Below are positions 1-8,507 of a stretch of 64,000 nucleotides of DNA, in pieces. The translations under genes and the position numbers were made by a program. Origin of the DNA: an uncultured Desulfovibrio sp. Lineage in GTDB: Bacteria; Desulfobacterota; Desulfovibrionia; Desulfovibrionales; Desulfovibrionaceae. The stretch spans positions 60,136 through 124,135 of the forward strand of contig CALBAX010000096.1 of assembly GCA_937926875.1 (NCBI GenBank), in the 5' to 3' direction. The notes below the pieces were generated by a model that was not told where the DNA came from, made no database searches, and saw only the letters and a list, made by a program, of their open reading frames with translations. Positions within the stretch are counted from its first letter, which is position 1; every line of letters begins with the position of its first letter.

Positions 1-468
1 TTCGTCGAAAAGCAGCAGGTTGGGCTGCTGGGCCATGAGCTGCAGCAGCTCGGAGCGTTTGATCTCGCCGCCGGAGAAGCCGGCGTTGACGTCGCGGTCC
101 AGGAAGGTATCGAAATGCACGCGTTTGGCCATGGCGGGGATGTCCATCTCGCGGCCGCGGCCGCACAGTTCCACCATCTTGCCCGTGGGCAGGCCGTGGA
201 TGGTGGGCGGGCGCTGGAAGGACATGCCGATGCCCAGGCGGGCGCGCTCGTACATGGGCGCGTAGGTGATGTCGTGGCCCTTGAAGATGATCTTGCCCCG
301 GGTCACCTCGTAGCCGGAAAAGCCCATCAGCGTCATGAGCAGGGTGGTCTTGCCGGAGCCGTTGGGGCCGAACAGGATAAAGGTTTCGCCCGCTTCCACC
401 TTCAGGTCGATGCCCTTGAGCACCGGCGTGCCGTGGACGGAAACGTGCAGGTCTTGGATCTCAAGCAT
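1..468 (-). CDS. sufC: SufC-like Fe-S assembly ABC ATPase (partial, 3' end outside window)
   Basis: The first 156 residues of an ABC ATPase are visible, reading leftward off the window edge. The Walker A motif GPNGSGKTT lies at residues 34-42 and the signature SGGEIKRSE at 132-140. The sequence stops directly after the Walker B stretch LLLFDE (151-156). The SGGE-x-KR form of the signature and the short spacing are typical of SufC, the soluble ATPase that drives the SufBD scaffold in iron-sulfur cluster assembly. The ATG at 468 opens the conserved N-terminus. No membrane segment is present. It lies downstream of a small hypothetical gene on the same strand. Assignment as SufC rather than another cytosolic ABC ATPase is likely but not certain, because the partner gene is outside the window. 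Confidence 0.8.
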   Translation of the reverse strand, partial: MLEIQDLHVSVHGTPVLKGIDLKVEAGETFILFGPNGSGKTTLLMTLMGFSGYEVTRGKIIFKGHDITYAPMYERARLGIGMSFQRPPTIHGLPTGKMVELCGRGREMDIPAMAKRVHFDTFLDRDVNAGFSGGEIKRSELLQLMAQQPNLLLFDE

Positions 469-522
469 TGTTTCCCTCAATTATGCCGGGAGCCCGATCC
501 TTGCGGGAGCCCGGCAGGCTTT

Positions 523-846
523 CTAGTCCTGGGGTTCGGTTTCGCCCAGATATTCCATGACGTCGTAGTGCACGTGGTCCAGCACATGCGTCAGGTAGGA
601 GACGCATTCGTCGCCCACGGCATGGCTCAGCAGGTCCACGATGAACGCGGCGCGCTTGGCGTTGACAAGGGCGGCATGGCCGGGGTCCCCGTCATCGGGG
701 ATGGCGCTCACGGCTTCGTGGAAGGCCACGAGGTCATCTTCGCTCAGGTGCTTGATGGGCTGGGGCTCATCGTTGATGTAGGGGATGCCTTCCCGCAGTT
801 CCAGCATGACGGGATTGCCGTGCATGATCGCGATGCAGACTTGCAT
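523..846 (-). CDS. small conserved hypothetical protein, 107 aa
   Basis: The product is acidic and rich in His and Asp, begins MQVCIAIMHGNPVML and has no signal peptide or membrane segment. I chose the ATG at 846 because a GAGG sequence lies 10 bases upstream; an in-frame ATG at 879 would add 11 residues with no better ribosome site. The C-terminal half (residues about 60-105) looks helical. It precedes the SufC-like gene on the same strand, 54 bp away, so co-transcription is possible. A GC-rich inverted repeat lies in that gap around 485-513. I do not recognise the family. Confidence 0.6.
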   Translation of the reverse strand: MQVCIAIMHGNPVMLELREGIPYINDEPQPIKHLSEDDLVAFHEAVSAIPDDGDPGHAALVNAKRAAFIVDLLSHAVGDECVSYLTHVLDHVHYDVMEYLGETEPQD

Positions 847-1028
847 GATATTGATACCTCGCTGTGAAGTTGGGGGCATAGTGGCAAACTTGGACAGGCA
901 TGTCCAGTAGGGCCCCTGTTTCGGGACGCGTGCTCACTGCGGGCGACGGACCTTTCCCCCGCTGTAAAGATGGGGCCGCGGCGGCAAAAGGCAAGGCCGT
1001 TCCCGGCCGGGCGCCGGGATTTTCGGGC

Positions 1029-1057
1029 AAAAAAAAGGCCGGGGCAGGGCCCCGGCC
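1029..1057 (-). terminator. intrinsic terminator of adk
   Basis: A perfect 9-bp GC stem (1037-1045 with 1049-1057) and a 3-base loop are followed, in the minus direction, by eight T (A run at 1029-1036). It lies 19 bp past the adk stop. Confidence 0.9.
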
Positions 1058-1075
1058 TGGAAAGGCACGCTCAGG

Positions 1076-1747
1076 CTAGCTCAGCTGGGAGATCAGGGTC
1101 TCCTTGATGGAGTCGATGCTGCCTTCGCCGTTCAGTTCGATGTACTTGGTCTTGCCTTCGGCAGCCAGGTTCTTGAAGAAGTAGGCCGCGGCCAGGGTGC
1201 CGTTCTCGGTGTTGTAGTAGATGTCGTGACGCTTGTTGATGGCGGCTTCGTCCTGGTCGTCGGAACGGGTGGAGAGCTCACCGCCACAGACGCGGCACTT
1301 GTCACCGTTGGGCTTGATGGCGTCGATGAAGATGTTGTTGGGATGGTTGTTGTTTTCCTTGCACAGGCGACGGCCCATGATGCGGTTCTTGGCGATCTCG
1401 CGGGGCAGCAGGATCTCGATGACGTAATCCAGTTTCAGACCTTCGGCCTGCAGGGCTTCCCACAGTTTCTGGGCCTGCACCATGTTGCGGGGGAAGCCGT
1501 CCAGCAGCCAGCCGTCCTTGCCCTTGGTCTTCAGGGTCTCCAGCACCATGGGGATGGTGATGTCGTCGGGCACCAGGTCGCCGCGGTCGATGTATTCCTT
1601 GGCCTTCTTGCCCAGTTCGGTGCCGCCGCCGATGTGTTCACGGAAGATGGCGCCGGATTCGATGTGAGCAAGATTGTACTTGGCCTTGACCAGGTTGCCC
1701 TGGGTGCCCTTGCCGCTGCCGTTGGGACCAAAGATGAGGATATTCAT
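1076..1747 (-). CDS. adk: adenylate kinase with a Cys-His-Cys-Cys metal-binding LID
   Basis: It interconverts ATP+AMP and 2 ADP in the cytoplasm. The 223-residue product has the P-loop GPNGSGKGT at residues 7-15, the AMP-site stretch LLDGFPRN at 81-88, and a long-type LID. The LID holds Cys129, His135, Cys151 and Cys154 (C-x5-H-x15-C-x2-C). This is the arrangement known for the zinc/cobalt/iron-binding adenylate kinase of Desulfovibrio gigas, with the same numbering; most Gram-negative enzymes have no metal site. The start has AAGGAG 7 bases upstream. A candidate promoter lies at 1810-1838 and a strong terminator follows. Confidence 0.97.
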   Translation of the reverse strand: MNILIFGPNGSGKGTQGNLVKAKYNLAHIESGAIFREHIGGGTELGKKAKEYIDRGDLVPDDITIPMVLETLKTKGKDGWLLDGFPRNMVQAQKLWEALQAEGLKLDYVIEILLPREIAKNRIMGRRLCKENNNHPNNIFIDAIKPNGDKCRVCGGELSTRSDDQDEAAINKRHDIYYNTENGTLAAAYFFKNLAAEGKTKYIELNGEGSIDSIKETLISQLS

Positions 1748-1809
1748 GGCGCTTCTCCTTATTGAGACGGACCGTTGATGGGTTTGTGCAAAAAAGAACA
1801 GATAGAGCC

Positions 1810-1838
1810 TGTCTACCCTTTGCAGGCGGTTCTGTCAA
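1810..1838 (-). promoter_or_regulatory. candidate sigma70-type promoter for adk
   Basis: On the minus strand a perfect -35 TTGACA (1833-1838) is followed by a 17-base spacer and a weak -10 TAGACA (1810-1815), about 60 bp before the adk start. Confidence 0.4.
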
Positions 1839-1918
1839 CGGGGGCAGGGAAAGTGCAAGGCCTTTTCCTCCAGGGGGGCAGGCTGCCGGGACCGTGGTGG
1901 AAAAGCCGGGGCGCGGGA

Positions 1919-4900
1919 TCAGCGGAACAGGTTCCAGGTGCCTTCCATGACCCCGCCCAGCAGCTCGAAGATGCCGTGGGTCAGGCTGGTGACGGCATAG
2001 AGGATGGCCGTCCCTGCGCTGACCGAGGTCTTGGGGTCATGGAGCTTGCCGGTCACGCGCACGGGGAATTCCTGCATGCGGTCGGTCTTGACGAAGAGGT
2101 TGCAGTCCAGGTCTTCGTTGTTGAAGTCGATGCGGCCGCCGCCGCGCACGCGCATCTCGGCATCCTGGTAGAAGATGTTGCTGCTGCGGGCCACACCGCC
2201 CTGCATGTTGCCCGAGGCGCTGAGGCGCTGGAAGCGGGTGGGCTTGCCGCCGGGACGTCCGGCCTTGTCGCGGTTCTGGTAGCTGCCGTTGATGATGGCC
2301 ACGCCCCAGGTGCCGGAAAGGGCCGCGGGCATCTGGCCGCCGCCGGTCAGATGGGCGCTCATCTCCGATTCCACCGAGGCCAGGCCCCGCACGGCGCGTT
2401 TGTCGTTGCGGTCGTTGCTGGCGGCGTCGAGGTCGATGTTCAGGGCCCTGACTTTGGTGGTGTAGCTCAGGCCCCGGTCGAAGCGGAAATCGCCGGAGGC
2501 GCGCAGGCGCGAATTGTAGAAGTTGCCTTCCAGGGCAGGCACGGAAAGGTGGCCGTCCTTGAGGCTGAAGCGGGTGGTCATCTGCTGCATGCGCAGGCGC
2601 ATGAAGCGTACCCTGTCCACGCTCAGGCTGCCCTGGGCATCGAAAGCCTTCATGAAGCGAAGGTCCCAGGGGGCGCCCGGGGCCTTGCTCCGTCCCTTGC
2701 TGCGGGCCTGGTCGGGGAACAGCTCCGCCAGCAGCCGGTCCAGGTCGAAGTCCGCGGCATGCAGGCGCAGGTCCAGTTGGGGCGTGCCGCTCCAGGTCAC
2801 GGCAGCCTCACCGTCCACCTGCTGCCAGCCCAGGCTGCAACGCAGGTCCTTGAGGCGCAGGCTGTCCAGGGTGCCGGCGGCCGTGCCCCTGAGGCGCAGG
2901 CTGTTGAGGGAGGCGGGCAGGGAGGCGGGGGCCGTGCCCCGGATCTGCCGCAGGCTGTGCTTCAGGTCCCGGGCGGCAAGATCAACGGTCCCGCCCCAGG
3001 TCGGGCCGTTGCGGCCGTTGCCGGCTTCCAGGTCGCCCTTGAGCTGCAGGCCCAGCGCCGAGAGCGTGGCCTTTTTCAGCTTCAGCCCGGCAGGACCCGC
3101 ACAGCTGGACACGCCGTCGGCATCCAGATCCATGCCCTGGGGCAGCAGATCCTTTTCAAGGGGCGGCAGATGCAGGCGCAGGGAGCCGGGCAGATCCTGC
3201 CAGGCCACGAACTCCTTGCCGCCGAACCAGACGAGGCCGTCCAGCTTCTGGGTCAGGGAAAGGCCCCCGCCTTCCAGCGAGGCGGTCCAGCGACCGTCGA
3301 AACCGGCCCGGGCCGGAGTGGGGCGCAGGTCGCGGCGGGCGCTTTGCAGGTCGAGACGCAGCGAGAGTTTGTCGAAAGGCAGGCTCTTCTTGCCGCCGGC
3401 GGGCAGCAGGCCCTTGCTGCCGTCAGCCGTGACCGTGCCACGCATGCTCTTCAAAAACACGTCCAGGTCGCTGCCCCGGCTGGTGATGGCCGCCTGGGCG
3501 GACAGCATGCCGCGCCGCACGGGGATGAGGTCGAAATCCCTGACCAGTTTGCTGCCGTGGACCTTGTCCAGGCGCAGGTCGATGTCGAAGGTGGGCATGT
3601 CCGAGGGGCCGCCGATGGCGCAGCGGCCCTTGAGGCGGCCTTCGTAAAAGTCGCCCGTGGCCCGGATCACGGCCGTGCCGTTGCCGGCCTTGTCCGGCTC
3701 GCCGGGGTCGATGACCACGGCCGCGCCGGTGATGGTCACCGGGCCGTAATGCACGGTGCGGGCATGGAGGCGGATGTCATAGCCGATGTGCAGGTCCGTG
3801 GCGGGATCGGGCGGCGGCAGCGGCGTGGAGCGCGAGGCCCGCAGGCTGGTCAGGGGACCATGCGGGAAATAGACCTGCAGGGGCAGGGTGCCCACGGCTT
3901 CCGGGATGGCCCGGCCCAGCTCCACTTCCGGGGCGGTCAGGTCCAGGGCCACCACCGGTTCGGCCCAGCGGGCCACGCCGCCGGAACCGGTGAAGCGGGA
4001 ACCCGAGGCATGGGCCACGATATAGGGCACTCGCAGGCCTTCGGCATCCAGTTCGAATTCCAGGAGGCTGTCCGTGATGTTGTCCAGGGCCATCTGCAGG
4101 CCCGGGGCCAGATCGCGGGCAAAGCCCAGCCAGCGTGTCAGGCTCAGGCGGTGGGCCTGCAGGCTGCCGTTGAGGACAGGGCCCCGCTGCTTGTCGAGGA
4201 TCAGGTTGCCGTCGAGGGTGGCGCTGTCTTCGCCCAGTTCCAGCCGGATGCGTTCAAGACGCACGGGCGGACGCGTCCCCCCCGCAGCAGGCAGGCCCGT
4301 CTGGGGGGCCACATGGGCGGTAGGGGCGGCTTCCGCAGCCGCGGCACCGGCGACCGGAGCTTCGGGAGCGGCCGGGGCGGGAGGCGGTGCCGGGCTTTCC
4401 TTCCCGGCAGCGGCCAGTTCCTGCGGGTCGGGCAGGAAGACCTCGCGCAGCATGCGCCGTACCGAGGCCTGCGGTGCGTTCCTGTCCTGCAGCAGGCGGC
4501 CGGCCACGGCAAAGGGGATGGGCTCGTTGTCCTGCATAAGGTCGCCCTGGATGTCGTGATCCAGCTGCCAGCCCGCGGCCGTGGCCGTGAAATCGAGGTT
4601 CGTGCGTATGCGGGGCAGGTGGGGCGGCAGGTGCAGCAGGGCACGCAGACGCAGGCGGGGCGTATCGCTCAAAAAATGGAGCGGCCGGCTGCGGCCCTCC
4701 ACGAGCAGGTTCTCCAGGTCGAGCACAGGCGTCTCGTCCCCGGCGGCCAGGTTGCGGATCAGGCCGGCCTGGAGCTTGCCGCGCACGTCCTGGAGGCCGC
4801 GCAGATGCAGGACGCAGGAAAGGTTGCCCGCGCGCAGGGAAGAAGCGTCCCGGGCCTGGAAAGAGAAATTGCCCTGGTCTATCTCTATCTGGAGGGTACC

Positions 4901-5353
4901 GGGCAGCAGGCTGTCCAGCCGGGCCAGGCCCCCCGCATCGCTGCCGCCGTCTCCGGCGGCGGAGGCCAGCTTGCGCATATCCAGCGTGGGCAGCGGCAGG
5001 CTGCCGGACAGCACGGGATTGTGCAGGGCCACATATTCCAGTTCCAGCCGTCCCTGCAGCAGGGCCGTCAGGCGGGGACGCAGGCGGGCCGTGCGGACGG
5101 AGATGTCCAGCTCCTTGCTGCGGATGCGCACGTCATCGGCCTGGACGGCCGGAGGCAGCCAGGAGAGGCCGATGGATCTGACATGCAGGTCGAGCCCTGT
5201 GCGTTCGGTGAAATCTTCCAGCAGGGCATGGGTGATGGCGACGGAATTGTGCTGCACATAGACCATGGCCGCGCCGGCCAGCAGGAGGATGCCCAGCAGC
5301 AGGGCTGCCAGACAGCGGAGGAAAAGACGCAGGCGGCGGGATGGTTCGGGCAT
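1919..5353 (-). CDS. AsmA-like envelope protein, 1144 aa
   Basis: A large protein with one N-terminal membrane anchor (about residues 9-32) followed by a long periplasmic region rich in beta-type repeats of the L-x-L-x-L kind, as in AsmA/YhdP/TamB-like proteins. The C-terminal 150 residues (GTWGVAIINGSY, then IDFNNEDLDC and VRVTGKLHDP) match the AsmA C-terminal domain pattern. Members of this superfamily are thought to bridge inner and outer membranes and move phospholipid. A Pro/Ala-rich linker near residues 315-350 interrupts the beta region. The gene lies between a small membrane-protein gene and adk on the same strand. The family is clear from fold pattern; the exact substrate is inference. 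Confidence 0.8.
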   Translation of the reverse strand: MPEPSRRLRLFLRCLAALLLGILLLAGAAMVYVQHNSVAITHALLEDFTERTGLDLHVRSIGLSWLPPAVQADDVRIRSKELDISVRTARLRPRLTALLQGRLELEYVALHNPVLSGSLPLPTLDMRKLASAAGDGGSDAGGLARLDSLLPGTLQIEIDQGNFSFQARDASSLRAGNLSCVLHLRGLQDVRGKLQAGLIRNLAAGDETPVLDLENLLVEGRSRPLHFLSDTPRLRLRALLHLPPHLPRIRTNLDFTATAAGWQLDHDIQGDLMQDNEPIPFAVAGRLLQDRNAPQASVRRMLREVFLPDPQELAAAGKESPAPPPAPAAPEAPVAGAAAAEAAPTAHVAPQTGLPAAGGTRPPVRLERIRLELGEDSATLDGNLILDKQRGPVLNGSLQAHRLSLTRWLGFARDLAPGLQMALDNITDSLLEFELDAEGLRVPYIVAHASGSRFTGSGGVARWAEPVVALDLTAPEVELGRAIPEAVGTLPLQVYFPHGPLTSLRASRSTPLPPPDPATDLHIGYDIRLHARTVHYGPVTITGAAVVIDPGEPDKAGNGTAVIRATGDFYEGRLKGRCAIGGPSDMPTFDIDLRLDKVHGSKLVRDFDLIPVRRGMLSAQAAITSRGSDLDVFLKSMRGTVTADGSKGLLPAGGKKSLPFDKLSLRLDLQSARRDLRPTPARAGFDGRWTASLEGGGLSLTQKLDGLVWFGGKEFVAWQDLPGSLRLHLPPLEKDLLPQGMDLDADGVSSCAGPAGLKLKKATLSALGLQLKGDLEAGNGRNGPTWGGTVDLAARDLKHSLRQIRGTAPASLPASLNSLRLRGTAAGTLDSLRLKDLRCSLGWQQVDGEAAVTWSGTPQLDLRLHAADFDLDRLLAELFPDQARSKGRSKAPGAPWDLRFMKAFDAQGSLSVDRVRFMRLRMQQMTTRFSLKDGHLSVPALEGNFYNSRLRASGDFRFDRGLSYTTKVRALNIDLDAASNDRNDKRAVRGLASVESEMSAHLTGGGQMPAALSGTWGVAIINGSYQNRDKAGRPGGKPTRFQRLSASGNMQGGVARSSNIFYQDAEMRVRGGGRIDFNNEDLDCNLFVKTDRMQEFPVRVTGKLHDPKTSVSAGTAILYAVTSLTHGIFELLGGVMEGTWNLFR

Positions 5354-5485
5354 GGCAGGAAGGCTGCTTGACGATGAAAAGGGGCGAGGCTAGGTTGACG
5401 GGGCGCTGCTGCGGCGAGTGCGGAAGGCACGTCAAAAGCCCCGCCGGAGGGGGAAGCCCGCTTCCGGGCAAAACGGGCGAGAAGC

Positions 5486-5812
5486 CTAACGGCTGCTGTC
5501 CATGTGCAGGTCAAGGCCCGGATCGACCACGGGTGTGCGGGGCGCGGCCTTCTTGGCCGCAGGCGCATCGAAGCTCAGATGCAGCAGGGGATCCTGCGCC
5601 GCGGGCGTGGCCTGCACGGCCGTTTCGGCCAGTTTGGGGGCAGGGCAGCCCAGGGCATCCAGACGGGCTTCCATGGCGCGCAGCAGCACGCGCATCTGGG
5701 CATGTTCGTCGCGCAGGGCGCGGTTCAGGCGTTCCTGGCTGCGCAGCATGTAGAACTGTACGGCAAGCATGCCGAGAAAGCAGAGAAAGATAAAGAGCAT
5801 CAGGGAAAACAT
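5486..5812 (-). CDS. small membrane-anchored coiled-coil protein, 108 aa
   Basis: Residues 1-23 form a hydrophobic membrane helix (MFSLMLFIFLCFLGMLAVQF). They are followed by a charged, probably coiled-coil stretch at about 24-55 (ERLNRALRDEHAQMRVLLRA) and then an Ala/Pro-rich tail. This is the architecture of small inner-membrane proteins with a cytoplasmic coiled coil. The family is not recognised. It is transcribed divergently from the radical SAM gene and lies 132 bp upstream of the AsmA-like gene on the same strand, so an envelope role would be consistent but is only inferred. Confidence 0.6.
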   Translation of the reverse strand: MFSLMLFIFLCFLGMLAVQFYMLRSQERLNRALRDEHAQMRVLLRAMEARLDALGCPAPKLAETAVQATPAAQDPLLHLSFDAPAAKKAAPRTPVVDPGLDLHMDSSR

Positions 5813-5925
5813 GGGGCGGCCTCGCGGATATTCTGGCGGCCTTCGCGCCCATGTTTCCGGGGCTGGCCGCAGCTCCGCTTATATACATTCGGACGCGGCA
5901 GGGCAAGATGCCGCAAGGAAGGAAA

Positions 5926-7317
5926 ATGGCAACAGCAAAAATCGAACCGCATATGGTCATGGCCGATGCCCAGGGCAACATCTATGATGATCCCGACCTG
6001 CTCATGGTCTGCCGTCGCGGCGAGGAATGGGGCACGCCCCGTCCTGACGAACTCATGCCCCTGCCCGAGGAAAGCGAGCTCTTCCTCCTGCCCGGGCGCC
6101 GGGCCGTGGGCCTGGATCCCGGGACCGGCGAGATCGAGAGCACCGAAGACCTGGCCGTGGCCGCCTTTGCCGCTCCGGCCCACACGCTCTCCGCCCACCC
6201 GGCCTACACCAGCGATGCCGACGCCCCCCTGCTGCCCCTGTTCGCTTACGGCGCCGTGGGCTTCGCCAAGGGGCGCTTCTACATCTGTGCCCGCAAGGTG
6301 GATGCCGACCAGCGTCAGGAGTTCCGTCATATCCCGCGTTCCCGCATCGAAAAGAACGTGCGCGCCCTGCTGCGCCAGTTCCCCAAGAACCGGCTGGTGG
6401 GCCACATCCTCGAAGACTGCGTCATGAAGTACGACTGCCCGGCGGCCCGCAACTTCGCCCTGGGCCGCTTCGAGGCGCCCCTGCCCAGCTCGCGCACCTG
6501 CAATGCCCGTTGTGTGGGCTGTATCTCCGAGCAGGACAAGGACTCGCCCATCAACGTGACGCCCCAGTGCCGCCTGACCTTCACGCCTACCCCCGAAGAA
6601 CTGGTGGAGGTCATGAGCTTCCATGCCAGCCGCGAGACGAAGACGCCCATCTATTCCTTCGGGCAGGGCTGTGAGGGCGATCCCCTCATGAATCCCGACC
6701 TGCTGGTGGAGAGCGTGCGCCTGTTCCGCAGCCGGGGCGGTGTGGGCACGGTCAACTGCAATACCAACGCCTCCCGCACCGAGGCCGTGGAGCGTCTGGC
6801 GCAGGCGGGTCTTTCCAGCATCCGCGTCAGCCTCAACAGCGCCCGGCCCGAAGTCTACGAGCGTTACTACCGCCCCCATGGTTACAGCTTCGACGACGTG
6901 CGCCGCTCCATCGCCGTGGCCCGGCAGAACGGCCTCTGGGTCTCGCTGAACCTGCTCTTCTTCCCCGGTGTCACCGACAGCGAAGGCGAACTGGAAGCCC
7001 TGGCCCGTCTGGTGGGCGAGAACGGCGTGAGCATGATCCAGTGGCGCAACCTCAACATCGACCCCGAATGGTATCTGGGCCTCATGCGCGGCATCGACCA
7101 CGGCCCCGTCATGGGCCTCAGCCTGTTCATGAAGCGCCTGAAAAAGCTCTGTCCCTGGCTGCGCTTCGGTTACTTCAATCCCTATGTGGGCGAGAAGGCC
7201 GAGCTCACGGCGCCCCTGCCCGGGCAGTGGCAGATGCCTGACCTTTCCGTGGCCGACGCGCCCCTGGCCGGGCCTGCTCCGGAAGAGGCCGGCGGGGACG
7301 CGGAAGCTGGAGCATAG
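5926..7317 (+). CDS. radical SAM protein of unknown function, 463 aa
   Basis: The radical SAM cluster motif C-x3-C-x2-C is at Cys192, Cys196 and Cys199 (CNARCVGC). An unusually long N-terminal region of 190 residues precedes it, with no motif I recognise. Downstream, FGQGCEGDP (about 245) and NCNTNAS resemble the glycine-rich and SAM-contact strands of the radical SAM barrel. There is no obvious C-terminal SPASM or B12 domain. The start at 5926 has AAGGAAGG just upstream; an earlier in-frame ATG at 5851 lacks one. It stands alone, divergent from the small membrane protein. The substrate cannot be inferred from context. Confidence 0.85.
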   Translation: MATAKIEPHMVMADAQGNIYDDPDLLMVCRRGEEWGTPRPDELMPLPEESELFLLPGRRAVGLDPGTGEIESTEDLAVAAFAAPAHTLSAHPAYTSDADAPLLPLFAYGAVGFAKGRFYICARKVDADQRQEFRHIPRSRIEKNVRALLRQFPKNRLVGHILEDCVMKYDCPAARNFALGRFEAPLPSSRTCNARCVGCISEQDKDSPINVTPQCRLTFTPTPEELVEVMSFHASRETKTPIYSFGQGCEGDPLMNPDLLVESVRLFRSRGGVGTVNCNTNASRTEAVERLAQAGLSSIRVSLNSARPEVYERYYRPHGYSFDDVRRSIAVARQNGLWVSLNLLFFPGVTDSEGELEALARLVGENGVSMIQWRNLNIDPEWYLGLMRGIDHGPVMGLSLFMKRLKKLCPWLRFGYFNPYVGEKAELTAPLPGQWQMPDLSVADAPLAGPAPEEAGGDAEAGA

Positions 7318-7779
7318 TTTTTGACGGAGGAGGCCGGATATTTTCCGGGAGAGGAGGGCGCTTTTGAAAAAGCGTCCCCCTCCCCCGGGCCCCCTCTCCC
7401 CGTAAAACTTTTGCTCTGGTGCGGATGGCAGGTCCCCGTCTTCGGCTTGCGGGGAGCGATTTCGTCTCGTGATCGGGAAAGGGGAGAGCGGCACCGTTTC
7501 CGTACCTGGCCTGGAAGAGGCGATACTGCTTGCGGCCATGTCGGCACAGCGACCTCCGAAACGTGCTGGCGCGCAGTCGCGGTGGCAGGAGCAGGTACCG
7601 CAGCCCACGGAATGGGGACACATCCGGGCAGCAGCGGCGCTACGCGATCGGGTGGAGCCGGATAGGCATGACGGTGCCGGCAGGCGAGGTCATCAGGCCG
7701 TGGATGGGCCCCGGCCGGGTATGGGAGGATGGAAGGATAATGTTTTTGCCTGGATATAAATATTTTCCGTCGAGAGACG
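7318..7779 (+). other. gene-free region before the flavodoxin promoter
   Basis: No convincing gene is present. A long GC-rich inverted repeat around 7349-7387, containing an inner GCGCTTTT/AAAAAGCG stem, follows the radical SAM stop and may act as a terminator or RNA-stability hairpin, but it has no clear T run. The rest is GC-rich without codon-like structure until the AT-rich flavodoxin promoter begins near 7740. Confidence 0.4.
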
Positions 7780-7788
7780 GTCTTTCGC

Positions 7789-7815
7789 TTGACGGACGGC
7801 CTGTTCTTTTATAGC
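7789..7815 (+). promoter_or_regulatory. candidate flavodoxin promoter
   Basis: TTGACG (7789-7794) and TATAGC (7810-7815) are separated by 15-16 bases in an AT-rich stretch, 65 bp before the flavodoxin start. The spacing is slightly short. Confidence 0.45.
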
Positions 7816-7821
7816 TTCTTT

Positions 7822-7838
7822 TTGAAATTGAATTTCTT
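7822..7838 (+). promoter_or_regulatory. Fur-box-like palindrome upstream of flavodoxin
   Basis: A perfect GAAATT-g-AATTTC palindrome (7824-7836) lies just downstream of the candidate -10. It resembles the TGAAAAT-n-ATTTTCA form of Fur site used in Desulfovibrio. Flavodoxin is a known iron-starvation gene, so repression by Fur is a sensible inference. Confidence 0.5.
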
Positions 7839-7879
7839 TTTCTAACATCCAACGGCGGCCATGCCGCCAGGGAGTTGTC

Positions 7880-8326
7880 ATGAGCAAAGTCCTGATCGTT
7901 TTTGGTTCCAGCACCGGCAATACCGAGGGCATCGCCCAGAAACTGGAAGAGATCATCGCCGCCGCAGGCCATGACGTCACGCTGAAAAACGCCGCCGACG
8001 TGGATGCCGCCGGTCTGGCCGAAGGCTATGACGCCGTGCTGCTGGGCTGCTCCGCCTGGGGCGACGACGAGCTGGAGCTGCAGGACGATTTCATCCCTCT
8101 TTATGAAAACATGGAAGCCATGGGCCTTTCGGGCGTCAAGCTGGCGGCCTTTGCCTCCGGCGACAGTTCCTACACGCATTTTTGCGGCGCGGTGGACGCC
8201 ATCGAGGCCAAGGGCAAAGACCTGGGTGCGCAGGTCGTGGCCGAGGGGCTGAAAGTTGACGGCACGGTCAGCGATGCTCCTGACGCCGTGCAGGAATTTG
8301 CGGCCGCTGTTCTGGCAGCATTGTAG
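7880..8326 (+). CDS. fld: short-chain flavodoxin
   Basis: An FMN-binding electron carrier of 148 residues, the length of the Desulfovibrio flavodoxins. The phosphate loop SSTGNTE is at residues 10-16. The first FMN loop SAWGDDELELQDDF carries the flanking Trp, and the second loop GDSSYTHFCGAVDAIE carries the flanking Tyr. It substitutes for ferredoxin in low-iron conditions. The ribosome site GGGAG sits just before the start. It has its own promoter, a Fur-like site and a terminator, so it is monocistronic and probably iron-regulated. Confidence 0.97.
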   Translation: MSKVLIVFGSSTGNTEGIAQKLEEIIAAAGHDVTLKNAADVDAAGLAEGYDAVLLGCSAWGDDELELQDDFIPLYENMEAMGLSGVKLAAFASGDSSYTHFCGAVDAIEAKGKDLGAQVVAEGLKVDGTVSDAPDAVQEFAAAVLAAL

Positions 8327-8370
8327 CCGCAAAGGGACCCCGGCCTTCGCCGGGGCGCGTCCTGTGCCTT

Positions 8371-8404
8371 GCGCGGAGTCTGGCCATGGACTCCGCGCTC
8401 TTTT
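8371..8404 (+). terminator. terminator after flavodoxin
   Basis: A 10-bp perfect stem (8371-8380 with 8389-8398) and 8-base loop are followed by TCTTTT. Confidence 0.85.
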
Positions 8405-8507
8405 CATGTCCGGCCCCGTCTTTTTCGTGTCCTTTGGTATCCCCGGCCTTGCCAGCCGCAGGCAAACATCGTAGCGTGCCGCCATCATCTTTGTCGTGGA
8501 GGTCAGT

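Noticed and set aside
1775..5371. 1198-residue plus-strand open frame
   Set aside because: Antisense of the AsmA-like gene; GC-rich third positions remove stops. Its translation lacks motifs and has His/Gln/Gly-rich shadow composition.
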